The notes beneath the pieces were generated by a model. That model ran no database searches. It worked only from the letters and a program-made list of their open reading frames with translations, and had not been told where the DNA came from. From SIG440 sp045578305 (GTDB lineage: Bacteria; Bacillota; Clostridia; Monoglobales; Monoglobaceae): DNA of 15,150 bases. Location of the stretch: assembly GCA_045578305.1 (NCBI GenBank), contig JAZNKA010000034.1:1-15150 (forward strand). Reading direction: 5' to 3'. Positions within the stretch are counted from its first letter, which is position 1, and the number at the start of each line of letters is the position of its first letter. Of the stretch, positions 7,834-13,257 are shown piece after piece. The position numbers and the translations under genes are program-made.

Positions 7834-8772
7834 TTATATAACCAAACCTTCGGCTTCGTCGGCGCCGCTGATAAGGTTGAAGCATTGAATTGCCGCACCC
7901 GAGGCACCTTTTCCAAGATTGTCGAAGGTTGATGCAATCAAAATTCTGTCGTCATTTCCTGTGACGATAATTTCCATACTGTCTTTGCCGGATTTGCTGT
8001 TTGTAGAAAGCATAGTACCCTCGCCAAAGGCCCTTACGCTGATTAACTTCTGGTTTGCATAATGTTCGGCAAAAACCTTGTGAATATCTTCGGCTGAGAC
8101 ATTTTTTGAAAGAAGTCTTTTGGAAAGAGGTATTGAAACCGTCATGCCGCTGTAAAAATCTGCAACAATAGGCGAGAAGCAAGGCTCGTATTCAAGACCG
8201 CATACAGATTTCATTTCGGGCAGATGCTTGTGCTTTTGCGAAAGCCCGTATTGTCTGGGCGAGTCCAGCTCCAAATCACGGTCCGCTGATTCATAGTCAG
8301 CAATCATTGACTTTCCGCCACCCGAATAACCCGTCACCGAAGTACATACAATGGGATAATCAGCAGCGATTATGCCGCTATCTATCAAAGGCTTTACGAT
8401 TGCGCAAAAGCCACTTGCATGACATCCGGGAACTGCAATTCGGTTTGATGCAAGAATTTTTTCGCGGAAATCCGCACCAAGTTCAGGAAACCCATAAGCC
8501 CATGCAGGATTGGTGCGGTGAGCTGTTGATGTGTCAAGAATCTTTGTTGGCGAATTTCCCAAAGCGCTTATTATTTCAATGGACGCTGCATCAGGAAGAC
8601 ACAAAAAGGCAACATCGGCACTTTCAATTGCTTCCTTTCGCGAAGATAAGTCCTTGCGGTATTTTTCTTCTATTTCAATAAGTTCAATGTCGGCGCGGGA
8701 GGAGAGTCTGTCATAAATTCTTAAGCCTGTTGTACCAACACTGCCGTCAATGAATACTTTTGTTTTGCTCAT
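7834..8772 (-). CDS. argC: N-acetyl-gamma-glutamyl-phosphate reductase, short (type 2) form
   Basis: NADPH-dependent reduction of N-acetylglutamyl phosphate to the semialdehyde, third step of the pathway. The protein has 312 residues, shorter than the ~340-residue common form. It starts with the nucleotide-binding loop GSVGTTG (10-16), has the catalytic Cys in VPGCHASGF (Cys117), and then SVTGYSGGGKSM (about 145-156). Length and the GCHASG context fit the less common ArgC form (TIGR01851 type) better than the common one. Start at the ATG at 8772, with AAGGAAG 7 nt upstream; a TTG at 8802 would lie within the ARG-box region. It is the first gene of the operon, behind a promoter with overlapping ArgR-like sites. 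Confidence 0.95.
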   Translation of the reverse strand: MSKTKVFIDGSVGTTGLRIYDRLSSRADIELIEIEEKYRKDLSSRKEAIESADVAFLCLPDAASIEIISALGNSPTKILDTSTAHRTNPAWAYGFPELGADFREKILASNRIAVPGCHASGFCAIVKPLIDSGIIAADYPIVCTSVTGYSGGGKSMIADYESADRDLELDSPRQYGLSQKHKHLPEMKSVCGLEYEPCFSPIVADFYSGMTVSIPLSKRLLSKNVSAEDIHKVFAEHYANQKLISVRAFGEGTMLSTNSKSGKDSMEIIVTGNDDRILIASTFDNLGKGASGAAIQCFNLISGADEAEGLVI

Positions 8773-8779
8773 TAAGGCA

Positions 8780-8786
8780 CTTCCTT
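8780..8786 (-). promoter_or_regulatory. Ribosome binding site of argC
   Basis: On the minus strand AAGGAAG lies 7 nt before the ATG at 8772. It excludes the TTG at 8802 as start. Confidence 0.8.
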
Positions 8787-8787
8787 C

Positions 8788-8801
8788 TGTATAAATATTC
8801 A
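8788..8801 (-). promoter_or_regulatory. ARG-box-like operator A (downstream of argC start point)
   Basis: On the minus strand TGAATATTTATACA, 13 of 14 identical to the second site at 8851-8864 and close to the Bacillus/E. coli ARG-box pattern TGAATA-N3-ATNCA. It lies just after the predicted transcription start and before the argC ribosome site. Confidence 0.65.
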
Positions 8802-8813
8802 AACATACTAATT

Positions 8814-8842
8814 ATTAAACTACATTTATGCAAAAAAGTCAA
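8814..8842 (-). promoter_or_regulatory. sigma-A type promoter of the arg operon
   Basis: On the minus strand TTGACT (8837-8842) and TTTAAT (8814-8819), each 5 of 6 to consensus, are separated by exactly 17 nt. The predicted start point is near 8806, about 35 nt before the argC ATG. The spacer contains an ARG-box-like sequence, so repressor binding would block polymerase. Confidence 0.75.
8821..8832 (-). promoter_or_regulatory. ARG-box-like operator C (in promoter spacer)
   Basis: TGCATAAATGTA on the minus strand, inside the -35/-10 spacer. It is a weaker match than the other two sites, but its TGCATAAAT part is shared with them. Confidence 0.5.
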
Positions 8843-8859
8843 GCGTTTTTTGCATAAAT
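8824..8859. repeat. Perfect 14-bp inverted repeat spanning the argC -35 region
   Basis: Arms ATTTATGCAAAAAA (8824-8837) and TTTTTTGCATAAAT (8846-8859) around an 8-base centre that holds most of the -35 hexamer. The arms contain ArgR-like TGCATAAAT elements in opposite orientation. It is more likely an operator pair than a terminator, because it lies upstream of the transcription start. Confidence 0.7.
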
Positions 8860-8864
8860 ATTCA
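8851..8864 (-). promoter_or_regulatory. ARG-box-like operator B (upstream of -35)
   Basis: TGAATATTTATGCA on the minus strand, the best of the three sites. It keeps the symmetrical TGNATANNTATNCA pattern. Two further TATGCA half-sites lie upstream at 8869-8874 and 8891-8896. Confidence 0.65.
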
Positions 8865-8919
8865 AAAATATGCAACAAATATCAACGCTTTATGCAGGTG
8901 AAATATGGTAAAAAGATAT

Positions 8920-8949
8920 AGCCACCAACAGATATGCCTGTCGGTGGCT
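8920..8949 (-). terminator. Terminator downstream of jag
   Basis: A hairpin with a 12-position stem (one A/C mismatch) and loop 8932-8937. On the minus strand it begins 15 nt after the jag stop and is followed by TATATCTTTTT. It ends the rpmH-to-jag block before the arg promoter. Confidence 0.8.
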
Positions 8950-8964
8950 GTAAATTTGATAAAA

Positions 8965-9732
8965 TTATTCAGCTGATTCGTCTTTATTGTACGAAACAAC
9001 CATTCTTCTGTTTGGCTCTTCGCCGATACTGAAGGTCTTGATTTTGGGGTTGTTTTGAAGTGCGGCGTGTATAATTCGTCTCTCGTTTGCAGTCATAGGC
9101 TCAAGCGTGATGGACTTTTTGTCTTTAAGCACGCTGCGTTCAAGACCGTGCGCAAGTCTTACCAAAGTTGCTTCTCGTTTTGAACGATAGTTTTCGGTGT
9201 CAAGGTTTACTTTTACATAAGGCATGTTTTTGTTTCGGTTTACGTACAGAATGGTAAGCATTTGAACCGCATCAATTGTGTCACCGCGCTTGCCGATAAG
9301 AAGACCCATTTTTTCGCCCGACACATCAATGTTGATTACATTTTTGTCAAGCTTGATATGAAGGTCAAAAGTAAGACCGATTTTTGAGAGAATTTCGGAT
9401 ACAAAGTATTTTGCATCGTCAACGGCTGTTTTAGGAATTACAAAATCGTCATCAACTTCGGGCTTTGCAGGCTTTTTATCAGCCGGTTTTTCGATTTCCT
9501 TAGCTTCTTTTTCGGTTTCTGCTTTTTTCTGTGCAGGCTTTTCGGATTTTTCGTCTGCTGTGCGCCATGCAACGATATCAACTTCGGACCCTACCAAAAA
9601 TTTCATAAGACCCTTGCCTATTTCGCGTGTAACAGTGTAGGAAACCTCTTCGGGTGTTACGCCAAGCTCTGATGCAGCAAGTTCAACAGCCTCATTTACG
9701 CTTTTTGCGGTTTTTTCTACTTTTTTTAACAT
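8965..9732 (-). CDS. jag: RNA-binding protein Jag (KhpB/EloR)
   Basis: SpoIIIJ-associated RNA-binding protein. In Gram-positive bacteria this family (with KhpA) is linked to cell elongation and RNA binding. The 255 residues show a Jag-N domain (1-57), a Lys/Glu/Pro/Ala-rich low-complexity linker (about 60-95), a KH domain with LLIGKRGDTIDAVQ (144-157), and a C-terminal R3H domain with RRIIH (Arg218, His222). I chose the ATG at 9732, with AAGGAG 8-9 nt upstream, over the TTG at 9738. This start lies inside yidC, giving a 41-nt overlap in a different frame. The first residues (MLKKVEKTAKSVNEA) fit the family start, so the overlap looks real. Last gene of the block, followed by a hairpin. Confidence 0.95.
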   Translation of the reverse strand: MLKKVEKTAKSVNEAVELAASELGVTPEEVSYTVTREIGKGLMKFLVGSEVDIVAWRTADEKSEKPAQKKAETEKEAKEIEKPADKKPAKPEVDDDFVIPKTAVDDAKYFVSEILSKIGLTFDLHIKLDKNVINIDVSGEKMGLLIGKRGDTIDAVQMLTILYVNRNKNMPYVKVNLDTENYRSKREATLVRLAHGLERSVLKDKKSITLEPMTANERRIIHAALQNNPKIKTFSIGEEPNRRMVVSYNKDESAE

Positions 9733-10747
9733 TCTCAATCTCTCCTTCTATCTCCTCTTGGCTGATGCCGCCCGAGAAGTATTTTGTGAAAAAAACATGC
9801 TGAAGTATCTGGATTACATTGCTGATTATCCAGTAAAGACCCACAGCGGCAGGAAGTGTGAAGGCAAACCAAGCCGAGAAAAGAGGCATAATGGTTGTCA
9901 TAGTCTTCATTGTGTCGTTTGTTGCCGAAGCCTGCTGCTTTTGTGCCTTTTCTTCTTCAGAAAGAATAATTCCCTTTTCCTTCTTTTTTGCAGGTGTTGC
10001 AATTTTGCTTGACAACCACGAACTGAATCCTGCAAGGACAGGAATAATCCAAAGAAGCACATCTCCACGGGTCAGACCCGAGAATCTTCCGATAAACATT
10101 CCGCCAAAAGCTTTAAGGTCAGGGATGGATGCAAGGTCCATGCCAAAGAAACCAAAGTCAATGGGTTTTAAAACTCTGTCCCAGGCAGCAATTGCCGAAT
10201 GTTCGAGAATTTCGGGATGTTTAAAGATAAGCTGTGCAATCTGGATTTCGTAGCTGCCAAAGGTGTTCGAACTTCCCATGCCTTTTTGATAGGTCAAAGG
10301 AATCAGTTCTTTAAGAGATGCAGGAACTGCATCCAGGTTTGCAGCCGCCCATGTATTAAATGCCTCGGCTATGCGCCAGATTTCCGCAGCGTCAACACCC
10401 ATCATATAAGCGATAGGCTTGCGTACTACCCAATAAAGTGCAAATATAATAGGAAGCTGAATAAGCATCGGCAAGCAACCGCTCATCGGGTTGATACCGT
10501 ACTTTTGATAAAGCTTCATTGTTTCCTGATTTTGTTTTTCCTTGTCGTTTGCATACTTCTTTTGAATTTCCATCAACAAGGGCTGAATCTTCTGGGTTTT
10601 TGCCATCGATTTTTTCTGTTTAAAATCGAGAGGGAACAAGCAGAGCTTGATAAATACAGTAAAGAGTATAATGGCAAAACCATAATTGCCAATCAGTCGG
10701 TAAAAGAGCTGCAAAATCCAACCCAAAGCAATCATAATATAGGTCAT
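9692..10747 (-). CDS. yidC: Membrane protein insertase YidC/Oxa1
   Basis: Inserts membrane proteins alone or with SecYEG and works beside YidD. The 351 residues start directly in a hydrophobic segment (3-~38, with a Lys in FTVFIKL near the position of the conserved groove charge). A basic cytoplasmic helical region follows (QKKSMAKTQKIQPLLMEIQKKY, broken here as residues ~44-65). Then come NPMSGCLPMLIQLPI (86-100), a membrane segment to about 115, and two or more hydrophobic segments in the C-terminal half. The tail is strongly basic (KKSRKNRKKRK). No lipoprotein signal with an early Cys is visible. The stretch between the second and third membrane segments (about 116-200) is long compared with Bacillus SpoIIIJ. 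ATG start with GGAGG 8 nt upstream. It follows yidD by 50 nt and overlaps jag. Confidence 0.95.
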   Translation of the reverse strand: MTYIMIALGWILQLFYRLIGNYGFAIILFTVFIKLCLFPLDFKQKKSMAKTQKIQPLLMEIQKKYANDKEKQNQETMKLYQKYGINPMSGCLPMLIQLPIIFALYWVVRKPIAYMMGVDAAEIWRIAEAFNTWAAANLDAVPASLKELIPLTYQKGMGSSNTFGSYEIQIAQLIFKHPEILEHSAIAAWDRVLKPIDFGFFGMDLASIPDLKAFGGMFIGRFSGLTRGDVLLWIIPVLAGFSSWLSSKIATPAKKKEKGIILSEEEKAQKQQASATNDTMKTMTTIMPLFSAWFAFTLPAAVGLYWIISNVIQILQHVFFTKYFSGGISQEEIEGEIENVKKSRKNRKKRK

Positions 10748-10797
10748 ACAATTGTCCTCCGATTATCTGAAAGTAATATGTCTAAGTCCCCAAAATT

Positions 10798-11016
10798 TTA
10801 GGGGTAGTCCACCCCGCCCTTGGAAAACGGGTTGCAACGCAGTATCCGCCATATTGCCTTAAGTGTGCCCCTGAAGGGCCCATATTTTTTTATGGCAAGA
10901 ATAGCATATTGCGAGCAAGTCGGATAAAAACGACAGCTGGGTGGAGTAAGAGGCGAGATAAACCGCCTGTAAATCCCGATAAGAAAGATAAGTAAATTTG
11001 AAAGAAGTTTATTCAT
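10798..11016 (-). CDS. yidD: Membrane protein insertion efficiency factor YidD
   Basis: A 72-residue basic, membrane-associated protein that aids YidC-dependent insertion. The family core is clear: IYRRFISPLTPPSCRFYPTC (15-34) with two of its conserved cysteines, SQYA directly after, a central KYGPFRG (44-50), and the RILRCNPFSKGG ending with a third Cys at 61. A hydrophobic N-terminus (LLSNLLIFLIG) comes before it. The ATG at 11016 lies inside the last codons of rnpA (8-nt overlap), suggesting translational coupling. Standard position between rnpA and yidC. Confidence 0.96.
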   Translation of the reverse strand: MNKLLSNLLIFLIGIYRRFISPLTPPSCRFYPTCSQYAILAIKKYGPFRGTLKAIWRILRCNPFSKGGVDYP

Positions 11017-11362
11017 CTCTAAAAACCTTTAATTCCTTTGCGGCAATCAAAAAGTCACCGGTAAGACGCGAAAAAGGTGCGTCAGAGGTGCGTCCTCTTG
11101 CAACAATCACAAAATCAAAACCACTTTTAAGCTGCATTTGATATGTGCGATAAACCTCGCGGATTCTGCGTTTTGCACGATTGCGGACACACGCTTTGCC
11201 GATTTTTTTGCTGACGGTAATGCCAAGACGATTAAACCCGAGCCCATTTTGTTTTGCGTACAAAACCAATGTGGGTCTGACAGAGGTCAGCTCTGATCTG
11301 TAAACCCGTCTAAACTGAGTATTTAGATTGAGAGTAGCCGATTTGCGTGCAGATTTTTGCAT
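11009..11362 (-). CDS. rnpA: Ribonuclease P protein component
   Basis: Protein subunit that helps the RNase P RNA bind and cleave the 5' leader of pre-tRNA. The 117-residue length is usual and the protein is very basic. The signature RNRAKRRIRE (60-69) is intact, preceded by LGITVSKKIGKACV (46-59). The ATG at 11362 has AGGAG 8 nt upstream. A TTG at 11368 is too close to that site. It lies 96 nt after rpmH, beyond a hairpin, and overlaps yidD by 8 nt. Confidence 0.96.
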   Translation of the reverse strand: MQKSARKSATLNLNTQFRRVYRSELTSVRPTLVLYAKQNGLGFNRLGITVSKKIGKACVRNRAKRRIREVYRTYQMQLKSGFDFVIVARGRTSDAPFSRLTGDFLIAAKELKVFRDE

Positions 11363-11438
11363 ATCCAAAGCTCCTGTAAGAATTAAGCAAGGCGAAAAAA
11401 GTCCGCACTTCTTAAACCAAAAATACCGGAATAGTTAA

Positions 11439-11460
11439 AAAGACGCACAAAGGCGTCTTT
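11439..11460 (-). terminator. Hairpin with T-run between rpmH and rnpA
   Basis: Stem AAAGACGC (11439-11446) and GCGTCTTT (11453-11460) with a 6-base loop; on the minus strand it runs into TTTTT. It overlaps the rpmH stop codon. It probably acts as a partial terminator or processing site that lowers rnpA output relative to L34, since no promoter is obvious before rnpA. Confidence 0.65.
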
Positions 11461-11593
11461 AGGCTGACAATTTCTTTCTGCCTTTAAGTCTTCTTCTGGC
11501 CAATACCTTGCGGCCGTTTCTTGTAGACATTCTTTTTCTGAAACCATGTTCCTTGGCTCTGTGTCTTTTCTTAGGCTGAAATGTTCTAAGCAT
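11459..11593 (-). CDS. rpmH: 50S ribosomal protein L34
   Basis: A 44-residue, extremely basic protein of the large ribosomal subunit. Translation of the minus strand gives the universal L34 pattern: it begins MLRTFQPKKRHRAKEHGFRK, continues with RMSTRNGRKVLARRRLKGR, and ends KKLSA before TAA. The ATG at 11593 has a strong GGAGGGGA about 6-7 nt upstream. It is the first gene of the minus-strand block, divergent from dnaA, as in most Bacillota. Confidence 0.97.
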   Translation of the reverse strand: MLRTFQPKKRHRAKEHGFRKRMSTRNGRKVLARRRLKGRKKLSA

Positions 11594-11673
11594 CAAAATC
11601 CCCTCCAAACCAAAATTTAATCTAATTGTATAAATATTGAAATTTAATACTAATTTTTAAAACAGCATTATCA

Positions 11674-11702
11674 ATTTTAACACAATAAACAAATATTGTC
11701 AA
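11674..11702 (-). promoter_or_regulatory. rpmH promoter
   Basis: On the minus strand a perfect TTGACA (11697-11702), a 17-nt spacer and TAAAAT (11674-11679, 5 of 6), with TGT just before the -10 (extended -10). The predicted start is about 75 nt before the rpmH ATG. The strength suits a ribosomal protein gene. Confidence 0.8.
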
Positions 11703-11712
11703 TACCTTAAAG

Positions 11713-11743
11713 TGTGAAAAATTTTTTAAAAAATTTTTTCACA
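11713..11743. repeat. A/T-tract near-palindrome ending in TGTG/CACA
   Basis: A 31-nt near-palindrome that begins TGTGAAAAA and ends TTTTTCACA, with alternating A6 and T6 tracts between. Each end matches 7 of 9 positions of a DnaA box. It could be a bendable or easily unwound part of the origin or a regulator site; it has no GC stem and is not a terminator. Confidence 0.5.
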
Positions 11744-11845
11744 AAAAAACGGCAGATATTGTAACCCTGAAATGACAAAAATCCAATATTTTGTGTTTTA
11801 AGACTTTTGGAAAATTTTCAGCGAAGTTTTTGGGAGTTTTTGTTG

Positions 11846-11874
11846 TTGAAAAAAGTAAAAAAGTCTGCTATTAT
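11846..11874 (+). promoter_or_regulatory. dnaA promoter
   Basis: TTGAAA (11846-11851), a 17-nt spacer and TATTAT (11869-11874), with TGC directly before the -10 (extended -10). The predicted start near 11881 leaves a leader of about 50 nt before the dnaA TTG. Confidence 0.75.
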
Positions 11875-11929
11875 ATATAGGTGGTTTTCTGTATTAACCG
11901 AGCAATAACATTGAAGGGAGCTTTAAGCT

Positions 11930-13246
11930 TTGGAAGAATTAAAGCGAATTTGGAAAAAGGTGTCAGAGGAGCTTGCAAAAGATATAACTACAGTTTCTTA
12001 TGATTCATGGATAAAACCGATAACACCCGAAGCAATTGATGAAAACAAGATTACGCTCAAGGTACCTTTTCCCATTAACAAAACTATGATAATGACAAAA
12101 TATATATCTCTTATCGAAAGTTGTGTCGAAGCAGTAACACTTCGCAAGTTCGAAATTGAGGTTATCGTTGATGATGAAGAGGGAAATGTCCCTGGCGCAG
12201 ATCCCATAACGATTGAAAATACACTCAATTCAAAATATACATTTTCGTCATTTGTTGTGGGCAACAACAACGATGTTGCCTATGTGGCATCTCTTGCAGT
12301 TGCCGAACGCCCTGCAAAAACATACAATCCATTGTTTTTGTATGGTGGCAGCGGTCTTGGCAAGACCCATCTTATGCAGGCAATAGGCAACTATTACCGC
12401 GAGAACTATCCAAAAAAGAAAGTTCTTTACACAACCAGCGAAAAATTTACATATGAGCTTGTTACCGCTATCCGCGAAAAGACAAATCAGGCATTCAGAA
12501 ACAAGTACCGCAAGGTTGACCTGTTGCTTATAGATGATGTGCAGTTTTTTGCCAACAAGGAACTTGCGCAGGAGGAGTTTTTCCATACATTCAACGCGCT
12601 TTACGAAAAGGACAAGCAGATTGTTCTGACATCCGACCGACTTCCGTCCGAAATCCCGCAGCTTGAAGAACGCCTTGTGACGCGTTTTAACATGGGACTT
12701 GTTGCGGATGTTCAGCCGCCGGATTACGAAACCCGAATGGCAATCCTTAAGAATAAAATCGAAAGCGAGTATTTGTCTGTTGACGATGAGATTGTCGAGT
12801 TTATCGCAGACAGCGTAAAGTCAAATGTCCGTGACCTTGAGGGTGCGGTAAAAAGAATTCTGGTTTATGCCGGAATAAAGCGTACAAATGAAATTTCGAT
12901 GGAGCTTGCAACCGTTGCTCTTCGCGACATTCTTGCATCGCAGCCCAAAAGAGCAATCACCGCAAAGGTGATTATTGACGAGGTCGAAAAGTACTTCAGA
13001 CTTTCAAAAGGCTCTATTGTATCACCCAGACGCTCCAAGGATGTAGCTCTTCCAAGACAGGTGGGTATGTATATATGCCGCGAGCTTCTGGATGACCCGT
13101 CATTCCCCAAAATCGGCGAAGAATTTGGTGGACGTGACCATACAACTGCTATGCATAATGTAAAAAAGATAAGCAATGATTTGAAGGCAGATAAAGACCT
13201 TGAAAATACTGTAAACGAAATCATATCAAACATCAAGAAAGGTTGA
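11930..13246 (+). CDS. dnaA: Chromosomal replication initiator protein DnaA
   Basis: AAA+ ATPase that binds and opens the origin. The 438 residues have an N-terminal interaction domain I (1-~80, including YDSWIKPI at 24-31) and a very short domain II linker (about 82-97). The ATPase core has Walker A GGSGLGKT (139-146), Walker B LLLIDD (198-203), SDRLP (235-239) and the sensor-type segment VRDLEGAV (300-307). Domain IV has RSKDVALPRQVGMYICREL (368-386) and the signature GGRDHTTAMH (400-409). The start is TTG, with AGGGAG 9 nt upstream; no in-frame ATG lies near. It is followed by mnmE after 11 nt, not by dnaN, which is unusual. Confidence 0.97.
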   Translation: MEELKRIWKKVSEELAKDITTVSYDSWIKPITPEAIDENKITLKVPFPINKTMIMTKYISLIESCVEAVTLRKFEIEVIVDDEEGNVPGADPITIENTLNSKYTFSSFVVGNNNDVAYVASLAVAERPAKTYNPLFLYGGSGLGKTHLMQAIGNYYRENYPKKKVLYTTSEKFTYELVTAIREKTNQAFRNKYRKVDLLLIDDVQFFANKELAQEEFFHTFNALYEKDKQIVLTSDRLPSEIPQLEERLVTRFNMGLVADVQPPDYETRMAILKNKIESEYLSVDDEIVEFIADSVKSNVRDLEGAVKRILVYAGIKRTNEISMELATVALRDILASQPKRAITAKVIIDEVEKYFRLSKGSIVSPRRSKDVALPRQVGMYICRELLDDPSFPKIGEEFGGRDHTTAMHNVKKISNDLKADKDLENTVNEIISNIKKG

Positions 13247-13257
13247 GTGTTTGCTGT

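Larger units (their letters stand above)
11594..11929. other. rpmH-dnaA intergenic region, candidate oriC
   Basis: This 336-nt gene-free, very AT-rich stretch lies between the divergent rpmH and dnaA genes, where the origin sits in many bacteria. It holds a promoter for each gene and, between them (11703-11845), an A/T-tract near-palindrome. I found no TTATCCACA or single-mismatch DnaA box on either strand. The origin assignment therefore rests on gene context and AT richness only. Confidence 0.5.

Noticed and set aside
7809..7937. N-terminal extension of argJ by 43 residues
   Set aside because: It overlaps the argC end, does not resemble ArgJ, and a good ribosome site marks the inner ATG at 7808.
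8773..8802. TTG start giving a 10-residue longer ArgC
   Set aside because: It would lie in the operator region and contain the ribosome site AAGGAAG that serves the ATG at 8772.
8824..8859. The inverted repeat upstream of argC read as a terminator
   Set aside because: The stem is AT-rich, lies upstream of the predicted start, contains ArgR-like sites and surrounds the -35 element, so an operator is the better reading.
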